Shown here: positions 35,169-45,300 of the stretch, one piece after another
Position numbering within the stretch: position 1 is the stretch's first letter
Layout of the letters: every line of letters starts with the position of its first letter
Assembly (NCBI RefSeq): GCF_016919165.1
Contig: NZ_JAFFPS010000071.1
Location: forward strand, 186,001-250,000
DNA: 64,000 bases
Source of the DNA: Leptospira chreensis
Lineage (GTDB): Bacteria; Spirochaetota; Leptospiria; Leptospirales; Leptospiraceae
Direction of reading: 5' to 3'
Program-made: the position numbers and the translations under genes
The notes under the pieces: generated by a model
Seen by the model: the letters and a program-made list of their open reading frames with translations, nothing else
Told to the model about the DNA's origin: nothing
Databases searched by the model: none

Positions 35169-35208
35169 TCTCCCTTCAAATGATGGAACGATCTCATTTA
35201 AAGGGAGA
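35169..35208 (-). terminator. 15-bp imperfect hairpin (right copy)
   Basis: Mirror of 12219-12258, between the MaoC and PH-like genes. No T-tract. Confidence 0.48.
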
Positions 35209-35219
35209 GGGTCTAAAAT

Positions 35220-35639
35220 TTATACTGCGTTGACTACTAAATCTCCACCGGCTTTGACTTCACCAGCTTCGTTTTTAGCTTCTACAAGAACAGTTACCGT
35301 TTTTTTCCCATCTTTTTCGAATTTCTTTTTGATGGTTCCAACGATGGTTAGTTTTTCGCCAAGTTTTGTCATGGCTTTGAAAGTCACACCAAAGTATGCG
35401 ATGTCTTTTTGGTCTGCATAAGAAGTACAAAGTCTTCCTACTTGTGCCATAACATACATACCATGAGAGATGGTTCCTTCGAGTCCTGCTTTTCTTGCGA
35501 AATCAGGATCGTTGTGGATGGGGTTAAAATCTCCAGATGCTCCCGCATAACGAACTAAATTTGCATGTTCGATGACAGGGATGTCTAGGGAAGGAAGAGT
35601 CTGACCAACTTCTACTTTATCAAATTCGATTTTTGCCAT
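35220..35639 (-). CDS. MaoC-like dehydratase, catalytic subunit (right copy)
   Basis: Identical mirror of 11788-12207 with catalytic Asp37 and His42 in GDFNPIHND and an AGGAGG ribosome-binding site. Confidence 0.85.
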   Translation of the reverse strand: MAKIEFDKVEVGQTLPSLDIPVIEHANLVRYAGASGDFNPIHNDPDFARKAGLEGTISHGMYVMAQVGRLCTSYADQKDIAYFGVTFKAMTKLGEKLTIVGTIKKKFEKDGKKTVTVLVEAKNEAGEVKAGGDLVVNAV

Positions 35640-35654
35640 GGTTAGCCTCCTGTA

Positions 35655-36098
35655 TTAATCCTTACGAATGAAGATCGCCATCTCAGCAGAGAGGATGGGA
35701 TCATTTTTTTCATCATAGATGGTTGTTCTGAAAGTTACGATTTCTGCTCTTCCCGATTTTACATCAGCGATTTCGGACTGTGCGTACACTTTGCCCGGGT
35801 ACAGAATTTTGTGATACGTATACTCTTCTTTTAAGTGAAGGATTTTGGAAAGGTCGATACCGAGTTCCGCCATATCGTTCCAAATCTTTGGGTATCCCCA
35901 GAACATAATGACTGTAGGGAAAGTGGGAGGAGCAGGGACATCAGAGTATCCTGCTTTCTTTGCTTCTTCTGCGTCAAAATAGATTGGGTTTTTTTCGTTG
36001 ATGGCGAGGCAGAATTCTTTGATCTTTCCTCGTTCCACTGTGAAATCAAAACGATCTAGTTTTTTTCCAACTATATCTTTGGTTATTGCCATTGGCAT
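35655..36098 (-). CDS. MaoC-like hydratase subunit, non-catalytic type (right copy)
   Basis: Identical mirror of 11329-11772. Lacks the D-x4-H pair; expected partner of the next gene in a HadAB-like heterodimer. Confidence 0.8.
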   Translation of the reverse strand: MPMAITKDIVGKKLDRFDFTVERGKIKEFCLAINEKNPIYFDAEEAKKAGYSDVPAPPTFPTVIMFWGYPKIWNDMAELGIDLSKILHLKEEYTYHKILYPGKVYAQSEIADVKSGRAEIVTFRTTIYDEKNDPILSAEMAIFIRKD

Positions 36099-36106
36099 TT
36101 ATCTCC

Positions 36107-36973
36107 TTAGTGTTTATCGATCCAAGAAACTAACTCTTTAAAGACGACAGCTCTGTCTTTGGGAAGTTCGTTCATGGTTTCGTGGTACAATCCGTCAAAA
36201 ATTTTCATTGTTTTGTCTTTGGAATTTACCTTCTCGAAGGCATCCAAAGTTCCTTGGACTAGAGCGATTTGGTCTTCCTTTCCATGGAACATATAAATTG
36301 GTACATTGATTTTTGTAGCCGATTCTAATGCGAGGGCATAACAATTCAGTAGATAATCCCCCAAGTAGGCCCCAACGTTTCCATGCACTAACGGGTCTTT
36401 AACGTAGGCTTCCACAACTGATTTGTCATGGGAAATCATATTGACATCAAGACCTGTGGGAACCGTAAGTGTGGGAACAAATTTTGCTAACAAACCACCA
36501 GCACCTTTTTTGATATCCATAACAAGGTCGGTTTTGACTTTAATGGGAAGGGCACTACAGATGTACGCATCCAAATCGTTTTGATAATTGTCTGTCGCCG
36601 TATAAAGAAAGGTAACAGCAGCGCCCATCGAGTGACCAAGTAAGGTAACTTTACTGACACCTTCGTTCCGTTTGGCGATATCGATGAGTTCTTTTAGGTC
36701 AGCAAAAAAATCGGAGAAGTGAGTGATGACACCACGACGTCCGTCGGATTTACCGTGACCTCTGGCATCGATGAGGTAAATGGCATAATTACGTTCTGCC
36801 AATGCTTCCAACAAAAAGTTGTAACGGCCTCCGTGTTCCCCAATTCCGTGGTGGACAACAAGTACACGTTTGACTCCGGACTTTGGACGATAGATTTGGT
36901 AATAAATCGATCCGCCGTCTTTGTTTTGAAAGGTAGACTCCTCACGGGAGTAGGCTTGTTCCCAATTACTCAT
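36107..36973 (-). CDS. Alpha/beta hydrolase, monoacylglycerol-lipase-like (right copy)
   Basis: Identical mirror of 10454-11320, 288 residues from ATG 36973, with GHSMG nucleophile elbow and GLYHET catalytic His. First gene of the hydrolase-MaoC-MaoC set. Confidence 0.86.
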   Translation of the reverse strand: MSNWEQAYSREESTFQNKDGGSIYYQIYRPKSGVKRVLVVHHGIGEHGGRYNFLLEALAERNYAIYLIDARGHGKSDGRRGVITHFSDFFADLKELIDIAKRNEGVSKVTLLGHSMGAAVTFLYTATDNYQNDLDAYICSALPIKVKTDLVMDIKKGAGGLLAKFVPTLTVPTGLDVNMISHDKSVVEAYVKDPLVHGNVGAYLGDYLLNCYALALESATKINVPIYMFHGKEDQIALVQGTLDAFEKVNSKDKTMKIFDGLYHETMNELPKDRAVVFKELVSWIDKH

Positions 36974-37056
36974 AGATGTCAACGATGGACGATGGAAACC
37001 TAAAAAGAAACAACTTTTCCTGTTCTTAGGAAACCTGTTTTCCAAACTGGTTCCAA

Positions 37057-39393
37057 ATGCGAGCGACTGTTCCTTTCGCCCTTACGATCTGTTTTTGTCT
37101 CCTTAGCTGTTTGAACAAATCGGAAAGACGTTTCCCCGTGGATTTGGTTTTGGAGTTACGAAATGCCAAAGCAAAAATGGCAATATCGAAAGACCTTTTG
37201 CCCTACCATTGGAAAAAAAATCCCGGCCGCCAAAGCCGCTTGCCACTTTCACGCAAATGGGAAAATACACAAGTTACCTTCAATACAGATAAAGAAATTT
37301 TTTTAAACCATTCTCTGGATTCTCTTTTTTTCCCACCCGGCCAGGAGTATGAATTCAAAATTCCAGCAGGTCAGTATGAGTTTTCTACTCTTGTGGGATT
37401 GTTAGGTGGGACGGAGTTTCAATCCCAAGTTTCGGGAAGTTTTAAAATCTATTCTGGGGATAGGAAACTCGGGGAATGGAACCTAACCGGATCTGTGAAA
37501 GAAAGGTGGACTCCGAAAAAAGAAGTTTTGGAGATTGGGGAATCTGGATCCCTTCGGCTAGTTTGGGAAAGCGGGGATAGTTATCTTTTTGTCGGTGAAC
37601 CTTTGTTATATCCAAAGGAAGTATTGGCATCGTTTGCGGATTCCGGGAAACCAAAATCAGTGATTCTCATTGTGATTGATTCTGCCAGAAAAGATTTTTT
37701 TGGTTCTTACGGGTATCCGTACTCTGTGACTCCAGTGATGGACCAGTTGGCGAAGGAATCGGTTTTCTTTGAAAATCCCTTTGCCAATGGAAATTGGACC
37801 AAACCATCCATGATGTCTTTTTTTCATTCGGAATATTCGTCTAACATCGGTTTGGGGAATTCTTGGTTTTCCACAAAACCTTACCAAAGAAAAGTCTATT
37901 ATGGAAAAAATAGAGACAACTTAGCCAAAACATTTCGGGAAGCCGGTTACTTTTCCAAAACGATTATGAATAATGTTTTCTTTTTGGATTATACAACCGT
38001 TGGTTTGGATTTAGGGTTTCATAATTCTTTCCAAGTGGGAATGGACATTGTGGATACAGAAGTTCTCACAAACCACGCGATTCAATTTGTAAACGAATCC
38101 AAAGACAAACCTTATTTTTTGCATTTTAATTTGAATACCCCACATGCTTCCTACTCACCGCCCCCAGAGGATATGGCAGTGGTTCGTTCCGTGGTTCCGA
38201 CCGATGTTTTTTATAAGTATGAATCTCCCGTGCAGCGTTACTTAGGTGAGATGCATTATACAGATCGAGAGATTGGGAGACTTGTGGAAGCTCTCAAAAA
38301 ACAAGGAACCTATGACGAAACCATGATCATTGTGACAGGTGACCACGGCGAACTTTTTAGTGCCCACCATGATTACAGTTATCATTTCATTATGCAAACT
38401 CGGTTTGGTCATGGGGAAACTCATTATGATGAAGAAATCGCTGTTCCATACTTTATCAAACTTCCTAAGTCCATCCAAGATAGTTTGGGCTCTGATTTGG
38501 CTAAAAACGGCAATGGGGGACAGATTCGAATTCCTGGTCAATCTTCTTTGTTGTCTCTGGCACCGACCCTACTCGGGTTTCTCGATTTATTACCGAAAGG
38601 ATCCACCTATCGGGGTGTTGATTATTCTGCTTGCATTCGCACAACAGGTGTTTGCCTCAAAGAAAGTTTTATTTATACGGAAGGAAGGATGTCGGAATCG
38701 GTTCGGACAGAAAATTACAAATACATTCGTAGGTATCCAGGTTTTACGACAGTTAGGCGAACTTCTGCGGGAGAACCCCATACGATGGCCGAAGAATTGT
38801 ATGATCTCAAAAAAGACTCAGAGGAAAAAAATAATCTAAGTCCATTGCCGGAAGGCGAATCTCTATTACAAATCGCAAGGGCCGACTTCCGTCGGGAGAA
38901 TTTTTTGAAACGCAACCATTTGCGCATTTTGATTCCCCCTTGTTCGGAACCACTTTGTCGTGACTTTCTTTCTTTAAATGTCCAAGGATCAATTTATGAT
39001 TGGGAGGTTTCGGATGCGATCCAACTCAGTTCCGGTTCTGCAAAAACAATCTCTTTGCAAAAGGAATCAAAAGCGACACCAACTTCTCGTTTGGGTGAGG
39101 AAGTTGTATTTAAAACCGTCAATCCGGAACTCGGAGCTATGTTTAGTTTTTCAAGGAATGGAAAAACGATTCCTGTTCGCTTTGGTCGGTATGGTTTGGA
39201 ATACCAAAGATCTATGAATCACTTGGAAGACTTAATTGTTTCGGAAAGACAACCGGAAGGATTCCCATCATCTCCTTTGCCTTGGGTGTATAACGATGGA
39301 GCTTTCAGTGGAACCAAAGAATCGGAAGTACAACGTGAGATGGGTAAAGAAGTGAAAAAAATATTAGAAACCTGGGGATACATCCACGAATAA
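37057..39393 (+). CDS. Sulfatase/alkaline-phosphatase superfamily lipoprotein (right copy)
   Basis: Identical mirror of 8034-10370, 778 residues. Lipoprotein signal, metal Asp208, Thr248 at the nucleophile site (NWTKPSM), TGDHGE at 427-432. Likely co-transcribed with the acyltransferase-like gene 48 bp downstream. Confidence 0.8.
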   Translation: MRATVPFALTICFCLLSCLNKSERRFPVDLVLELRNAKAKMAISKDLLPYHWKKNPGRQSRLPLSRKWENTQVTFNTDKEIFLNHSLDSLFFPPGQEYEFKIPAGQYEFSTLVGLLGGTEFQSQVSGSFKIYSGDRKLGEWNLTGSVKERWTPKKEVLEIGESGSLRLVWESGDSYLFVGEPLLYPKEVLASFADSGKPKSVILIVIDSARKDFFGSYGYPYSVTPVMDQLAKESVFFENPFANGNWTKPSMMSFFHSEYSSNIGLGNSWFSTKPYQRKVYYGKNRDNLAKTFREAGYFSKTIMNNVFFLDYTTVGLDLGFHNSFQVGMDIVDTEVLTNHAIQFVNESKDKPYFLHFNLNTPHASYSPPPEDMAVVRSVVPTDVFYKYESPVQRYLGEMHYTDREIGRLVEALKKQGTYDETMIIVTGDHGELFSAHHDYSYHFIMQTRFGHGETHYDEEIAVPYFIKLPKSIQDSLGSDLAKNGNGGQIRIPGQSSLLSLAPTLLGFLDLLPKGSTYRGVDYSACIRTTGVCLKESFIYTEGRMSESVRTENYKYIRRYPGFTTVRRTSAGEPHTMAEELYDLKKDSEEKNNLSPLPEGESLLQIARADFRRENFLKRNHLRILIPPCSEPLCRDFLSLNVQGSIYDWEVSDAIQLSSGSAKTISLQKESKATPTSRLGEEVVFKTVNPELGAMFSFSRNGKTIPVRFGRYGLEYQRSMNHLEDLIVSERQPEGFPSSPLPWVYNDGAFSGTKESEVQREMGKEVKKILETWGYIHE

Positions 39394-39441
39394 TTGCTCG
39401 TATTCGCAATGGGGTTCGTCTTATCTTAACAAGACAATTGT

Positions 39442-40710
39442 ATGAAAGATTCTTTTATTCCGCCTCGTTTTGAGTTTCCCATTGCCTTGGGATTGGACTT
39501 TGGTTTTCCCATTCTCACGAAACTGCTTTTCAATATCGATGGAGTTGAGATCTCGAAAGAAGATGAACTTCGTTTAAAAGAAATCAAAAACAAAAGGGTC
39601 ATGTATTTATCCAACCAACCGAGTGAATTGGAACCCGTCATTGCTTATCATATTGCCAGTAAAATCGGAACACGGTTTCATTTTATGACCTCACGTAGCA
39701 TTTTTAATTGGGGATTTGGTTTGGTGGGTGAGGTGATCAAACGAGTTGGGGCTTTCTCTGTGATCTCTGGAAGTTTGAACCGAAGTGCCATTCGAACCGC
39801 CAAACAGATATTATCTCTTAGTGATGGAAAACTGGTGATGTATCCAGAAGGGATGATGTCTGGAGAAAATGATAATTTAGTTTCGTTTATGCCTGGTGTG
39901 GCGCAAGTTTCCTTTTGGGGACTCGAAGCGGCTTTTGAAAAAGAACCCAATGCAGAACTTTGGATCCAACCAAGTTTCGTGAAATATAAAATTTCTGGAA
40001 CACGAGATTCGATCCTTTCCGACATTGAATCCTCTCTCTCCCGGATTGAACGAAAATTGAAACTTTATCCAGGTGGACGAACACTGCTACGAAGATTTTT
40101 AACTGTCGGTCGAGTGATGCTGGAAGAAACCGAATTTGAATTAGGAATCCCCAAATCAGAAACGAATGGAAAAGATTTTGATTACCGTTTGGGAAGGGCA
40201 AGGCATACAGCTCTCAACTTAGCAGCTTCCATTCTGAATGTGAAGTTTCATGAATCCGACAATGCCATCCAAAAACTCCGACTTCTTTTTATGGCCTTGG
40301 ATAGTTTGGAAGCTGGTGCTCCTCTTTCCACTACACCCAAAAATCTGACAGACCAAAATATCCGCAGAGCCAAACAACTTGTGGACACAGCTTATGCTTT
40401 TATCATAACCAAACCGAAAAACCTAATCCAATGGCCGTCTGCGGAGCGTTTGATGGAGTGGATTTGTAGTTTTGAAAAACATATTTTTGGTAAAACTGAA
40501 GCAAGGGCGAGGAAAGCCCATGTGGTTGTGGCTCCTGCCTTTTCCGTCGCCCCATTTTATCAAACCTATAAAACCAATAAAAAGGATGGGATCCAAAGTT
40601 TACTCATGGAGATTCGCAAAGAAATGGAAGCTCTTTTGGAGCGTGCGAAAAAAGAAAGTGAACCTATAGTTCCTCCATATTCTGTGGGACTGGATTTACA
40701 GATTGGTTAA
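39442..40710 (+). CDS. PlsC-like acyltransferase-family protein with altered HX4D motif (right copy)
   Basis: Identical mirror of 6717-7985, 422 residues. Carries Gln59...Glu64 in place of His...Asp and an intact YPEGMMSG block. Confidence 0.73.
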   Translation: MKDSFIPPRFEFPIALGLDFGFPILTKLLFNIDGVEISKEDELRLKEIKNKRVMYLSNQPSELEPVIAYHIASKIGTRFHFMTSRSIFNWGFGLVGEVIKRVGAFSVISGSLNRSAIRTAKQILSLSDGKLVMYPEGMMSGENDNLVSFMPGVAQVSFWGLEAAFEKEPNAELWIQPSFVKYKISGTRDSILSDIESSLSRIERKLKLYPGGRTLLRRFLTVGRVMLEETEFELGIPKSETNGKDFDYRLGRARHTALNLAASILNVKFHESDNAIQKLRLLFMALDSLEAGAPLSTTPKNLTDQNIRRAKQLVDTAYAFIITKPKNLIQWPSAERLMEWICSFEKHIFGKTEARARKAHVVVAPAFSVAPFYQTYKTNKKDGIQSLLMEIRKEMEALLERAKKESEPIVPPYSVGLDLQIG

Positions 40711-40713
40711 TGA

Positions 40714-42078
40714 TTAATCCAAAACTAAGGTAATTTCCACCCGACGATTTTTATGTCGGTTCTCTTCGTTATCGTTCGAAACAATGGGAACATCGTCGGC
40801 ATATCCTTTAAAGGATATATGTTTTTCATCCATTTTGTAATTATCAACTAATGAATGTAAAACGGACTTAGCCCTGTCTTCAGAAAGTTTTTGATTGTAT
40901 TCTTTTTTTCCAATATTGTCTGTATGACCAGAGACTCGAATTTCGCGATCCGGATATTTTTTTAGGATTTCAGCAATTTTTCCCACTGCGTTTTCGGCAT
41001 CGGGTTTCAGTTTGCTATCGTTAAAATCAAACAAAATGGAATCTAAAGAGAAAACGATTCCGTCTTCCGATGTTCGCACTGTTACTGGGAGTTTTTCGGG
41101 AACAGAATTTTTATCTGGAATCGGAACCTCTCCTGTATCCGGGATTCGTCCTAAATTTTCACCAGCCGGTTCTTTTCCTTTGATCGGGTCTTTTTTTAGA
41201 TCACCTAACTTAGTTCGATTGGTATCTCCCGAATACCCAACAATTAAATCTTCTAGGATATCTTCACGGATGGATTCTTTGTCTTTGGCATTGACTTGGT
41301 TGCGAAGGAAGTAAATTCCTTTGATATGGAAATTGGCTTCTTGTACGGTTCCATTCGGATAGATAAAGGTATAAGATAGTTTGACTTCTTTGAACTCAGG
41401 AACTCCTTTGGCGGCGTTAAAAAAAACGGTGCCGGAAGCAAACCCAAAGATCTTATAAGGTACATTAGGTACCATCTTTTCCCCTTCTGGTTTGGTATAA
41501 AAAATGGGATAGGTATAGGTGATCTTCTCACAATTCCCTTGATAATTTCCTTCGGACCAAGGAGCAACACCTTGAAAGGTATATTCGGGAACTACTTTGA
41601 CACGAATGCGTTCTGCACTAAAATCAAAGGACTCTTCTGCTGGCAATTTCCATACATCGGAAACAGAAACTGCTTCTTCTGGAAAACTCGGAAAACTGCG
41701 AAGGTTAGGCATTATGAATTCATTGGGAACTTCATAGCGACCGTTGCGAAAGAGTGTAAAATCAGAAACAAATTCTTTGTCCTTCCAAAAAGGGCCTGAT
41801 GTTTTTCCATACCGAAGATAAGTATCAAAGAAAGCATTCACCAAACAAGACTCAGATGAACATTTTTTTGGTTTCATCACCACTCGGTTTTTATCTTCTC
41901 TTTCTACTGTTTTGGCACCGACCCGAAAGTATACGTCATGGTATTCATTCAGTTCTAAAACTTGATTTTCCTTCCATTTCCATTGGAAGGTGGTTTTTCC
42001 CGACGGGACAGGAGTCGAGCCTACCAGGGGAAGAATTATTACAAAACAAAATAATAACAATCGGCAGAGAGTCTTCAC
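40714..42078 (-). CDS. OmpA-domain envelope protein (right copy)
   Basis: Identical mirror of 5349-6713, about 454 residues from GTG 42078. Signal peptide and C-terminal OmpA/MotB domain (VSGHTDNIGKKEYN, NRRVEI). Confidence 0.86.
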   Translation of the reverse strand: MKTLCRLLLFCFVIILPLVGSTPVPSGKTTFQWKWKENQVLELNEYHDVYFRVGAKTVEREDKNRVVMKPKKCSSESCLVNAFFDTYLRYGKTSGPFWKDKEFVSDFTLFRNGRYEVPNEFIMPNLRSFPSFPEEAVSVSDVWKLPAEESFDFSAERIRVKVVPEYTFQGVAPWSEGNYQGNCEKITYTYPIFYTKPEGEKMVPNVPYKIFGFASGTVFFNAAKGVPEFKEVKLSYTFIYPNGTVQEANFHIKGIYFLRNQVNAKDKESIREDILEDLIVGYSGDTNRTKLGDLKKDPIKGKEPAGENLGRIPDTGEVPIPDKNSVPEKLPVTVRTSEDGIVFSLDSILFDFNDSKLKPDAENAVGKIAEILKKYPDREIRVSGHTDNIGKKEYNQKLSEDRAKSVLHSLVDNYKMDEKHISFKGYADDVPIVSNDNEENRHKNRRVEITLVLD

Positions 42079-42184
42079 ATAGCAAAGATCGGGGATTTTT
42101 TTGAAAAACTGATAGGGGAAATGGAAAAAACTAGCGGTTTTTACGATTGACGAAGGATGGATTTTTGGCTTTACCTGAAATACC

Positions 42185-43096
42185 ATGAAAAACCTTTCTC
42201 TGCTTTTTTACATTTTGATTACAATCAACTTTGTCGCTTGTAAGGACAAACAAACCCTGAAAGTGGCAGGTTCCGAAACCATGAACAGTATGATGCGGTA
42301 TTTGGGTTCTGAATACGAAAAAGTAAATTCCAATGCTCGTGTAACAGTGGAAGGTGGTGGTTCCGAATCAGGAATTGACCGATTGCGAAAAGGCGAAATT
42401 GATATGGCAGTTTCTTCGCGTGACCTAAACCAAGCAGAATTTGATGACCTCCGCAAAACAGGTAACTTAGAAAAAGTAAGATTGGCTTATGACGGTGTCG
42501 CTCTCGTTGTGAATCCAAAGAACCCAGTTGCCAAACTCAATTTGGTTCAAACCTCTGAAATCTTCTCTGGAAAAATTAAAAACTGGAAGGAAGTAGGTGG
42601 GGCCGATGCTCCCATTTCCATTGTCATTCGTAATGATAAATCAGGAACACAAGACTACTTCCAAAACCACATTCTCAAAAGAAAGGATTTGGGTTTGAAT
42701 GAATTTAATGAGTATAAGAGTAATGTTTTTTCGAAAGATGCCAAAATCGTAAAAGACAATAAAGAAATGTCAAAATACATTCAAGAAAACCCAAATAGCA
42801 TTGGTTATATGGGAATGGGTTCTGCTCTTGTTGAAAACAAAGACAAACTCAAAGCTCTGGATTATGCCAAAACAAATAAAGATCCGTATGTTTCTCCTTC
42901 CGTAAGGAATGTGTACGATAGAAAGTATCGACTCGCAAGAGAACTCTTTATCATTTATAAAACCGACCAAGGTGATAAAATTGATGCTTTTGTTACCTTT
43001 CTTACCAGCGAACAAGGACAGGTGGCAGTGTTACAATCAGGTTATTTGAGAGCATCACTTCCAGAAGTGGAAGTTTCTGCGGAACCTGTGAAATAA
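42185..43096 (+). CDS. PstS-like phosphate-binding lipoprotein (right copy)
   Basis: Identical mirror of 4331-5242, 303 residues, lipoprotein Cys19, GSETMNSMM and NDKSGTQDYF phosphate-contact regions. No adjacent permease genes. Confidence 0.86.
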   Translation: MKNLSLLFYILITINFVACKDKQTLKVAGSETMNSMMRYLGSEYEKVNSNARVTVEGGGSESGIDRLRKGEIDMAVSSRDLNQAEFDDLRKTGNLEKVRLAYDGVALVVNPKNPVAKLNLVQTSEIFSGKIKNWKEVGGADAPISIVIRNDKSGTQDYFQNHILKRKDLGLNEFNEYKSNVFSKDAKIVKDNKEMSKYIQENPNSIGYMGMGSALVENKDKLKALDYAKTNKDPYVSPSVRNVYDRKYRLARELFIIYKTDQGDKIDAFVTFLTSEQGQVAVLQSGYLRASLPEVEVSAEPVK

Positions 43097-43187
43097 TTAG
43101 ATCTACAATTTGATTTGCCACTCACGAAGTTTTTTGGACTTCCGTCCTCAAAGGAAATCTACGTGGCTGGTAGTAAGTATGCTTAGC

Positions 43188-44708
43188 TTAGTAAACCAAA
43201 ACTCGGTTATTCTGTCGGTCAGCGATATACAGTTGGCCACTTTGGTTGAAAAACAATCCTGTAGGACTGGATAAACTTTTCGGTCCAACGATGGGTCCAC
43301 CGCAAACCCCATCATTGTTTGGTGCTCCACAATTCAAATTGTTAAACTGACCAAACACGGCCACTGCAGCAATCCCTGCTGTTTGTGTTGTCCTTGGATA
43401 CATGACCACACGATTGTTTGTAGTATCTGCTACATACAAGTTATCACTTTGATCCAGTGCTACCCAAGTTGGCCCGGTAAGAGTCGTTGGGCTAGCCGCA
43501 CCACCGCCACTGGTATCAAAATCAGATTGTCCGTAAACTCGAGTTGCCGTAGTTGAGCCTGAGGGAAAATAAAGAACACGACTGTTGCCTGAGTCTGCAA
43601 CGTACAATCCTCCCTCTGAATCTAAACTCATCCCGTAAGGACTACTCATTTTGATGTTAGAAACACTTGGAGTATTTGATGTAAAATTAGATTGCCCATA
43701 CAAACGACTTGGTTTCGTTGAACCATGAGGAAAAAAAAGGATTCTGTGATTCGCTGATTCCGAAACATAAATACCTTCGGAATTTTGGGCCACACCAAGG
43801 GGAGTGTTCATAGTTGATTCACTCACGGGGCCCGATATTGCTGTGACAAATCCTGCTTGTCCATAGACATTTGTCGCAGTGAAAGATTCTTTGGGATAGA
43901 ATAAAACGCGGTGGTTTGCCGTATCAACTCCATAGAGATTTTCATTTGAATCCAAAGCCAATCCGCGGATAGAGTTTAAAGAATTTGCATTAACAGTAGC
44001 AACAGAACATGAACCTGCTGAAAGGACGTTTGCAGTGTCACAAGCAAAAACTCCGAATTGTCCATACACTTTTGTAGAAGAAATTGTATTTGGTGGGTAA
44101 TATTGAATTCGGTTGACACCTGAAACATAAACTCCTCCGGAAGAATCGGCTACGACTCCATAAGGTGAACTTAAGTTTTGATTGGTTACGGGCCCACCTG
44201 GCGCACAGGCACCATCATTGTAATTATTTGCACAATGATAAAATCCATATTGTCCATACACCATCGTTGCACTTGTATCCACCACTTGTAGAGTGATCGT
44301 CACAATTCCAAAACCAGGGCTACTTTTGGTGATGGTGAGATTGGTGGCTGGTGTGATGGCAGTGGCTGTTCCTCTGATTTCTCCCGTGGCTCCATCAAAG
44401 GATAAACCTGCTGGCAACACTCCTTGGATCGAATAACTAGAGTTCTTTGGATGGCGGGGAATGATGGAAACAGGAAAGTTTAGATAGAGTCTGTAATTTG
44501 AGTATTTGTAACCAAACGGGGGAATGTTCACGAGATTGTAACCGCAGTGATAGGATTCTGCCGTGGTAACCGCTTGGAAGATTAAGTTGGAAAAAAAGGA
44601 ATCGGACTTAACGTCACATTGGTTGTTTAGAGATTCTGGTTTGCAGTTGTATGTGAAGAAAGTAAGGAATAGTAATAATAAAGCTGGCGTTTGGAATCGA
44701 TTTTTCAT
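43188..44708 (-). CDS. NHL-repeat lipoprotein (right copy)
   Basis: Mirror of 2719-4239, 506 residues from ATG 44708, with He_PIG-like domain and NHL propeller. It differs from the left copy at four bases (43435, 43440, 43466, 43470), giving TWVALDQSDNLYVAD instead of TRVALDQSDKLFVAD. This version fits the repeat consensus seen in the other blades and in the paralogue at 49152, so it is probably the ancestral sequence. Confidence 0.85.
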   Translation of the reverse strand: MKNRFQTPALLLLFLTFFTYNCKPESLNNQCDVKSDSFFSNLIFQAVTTAESYHCGYNLVNIPPFGYKYSNYRLYLNFPVSIIPRHPKNSSYSIQGVLPAGLSFDGATGEIRGTATAITPATNLTITKSSPGFGIVTITLQVVDTSATMVYGQYGFYHCANNYNDGACAPGGPVTNQNLSSPYGVVADSSGGVYVSGVNRIQYYPPNTISSTKVYGQFGVFACDTANVLSAGSCSVATVNANSLNSIRGLALDSNENLYGVDTANHRVLFYPKESFTATNVYGQAGFVTAISGPVSESTMNTPLGVAQNSEGIYVSESANHRILFFPHGSTKPSRLYGQSNFTSNTPSVSNIKMSSPYGMSLDSEGGLYVADSGNSRVLYFPSGSTTATRVYGQSDFDTSGGGAASPTTLTGPTWVALDQSDNLYVADTTNNRVVMYPRTTQTAGIAAVAVFGQFNNLNCGAPNNDGVCGGPIVGPKSLSSPTGLFFNQSGQLYIADRQNNRVLVY

Positions 44709-45300
44709 TTGGGAAAGTTTCTCAAGTAAGAGGGCAACCAAAATTATATTTTTTTAGGAGTGCTTTGCTATTTCGAGATTTAAAAACAATCTATCAACTA
44801 AAAATAGGAAATGGTTTTGATAAAATCCTTTTTTCCTTTTTGTCAGAATGGGTCGTATCTTAAATAACTGCGGTATAGGTTTCAACATTCATCGAATCCG
44901 CCTCTAACATATCTTAAAATTCTGACTCTGCATCATCGCTGATAAATTTTCCCAAACCGTTAAAAACGTTTTTTCGTCCATTTTAGAACGTTCCGAACGG
45001 TAAATTTTGAGATTTCTTAAATTTCTCTTAATTTTAGTTGCCCACTAATAGTGAATGAACATTTTCATTATGGGATTTTAGCCGATGTCGCTTGGGATCA
45101 AATAACACGGTTGAATTTAAATGATTTCTTTGCTAATTGGAAATAAATTAATTCGTCTTTCTTGTTTGGGTAATATGATTGGAGTTAGGTGCTGTATTTT
45201 AAAATTTACAGACAAACCAAATGCAATGATTCGAGGAAATAATTTCCTCAAAAAATATCAATTTAGAACATTCGGATTAGTTAAATAAGGAAAATTTTAT
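44709..45300. promoter_or_regulatory. 592-bp divergent intergenic region (right copy)
   Basis: Mirror of 2127-2718. Holds the two copies of the GAAYGTTCTAAAWTGA-like motif at 44977-44993 and 45257-45273. No gene seen. Confidence 0.38.
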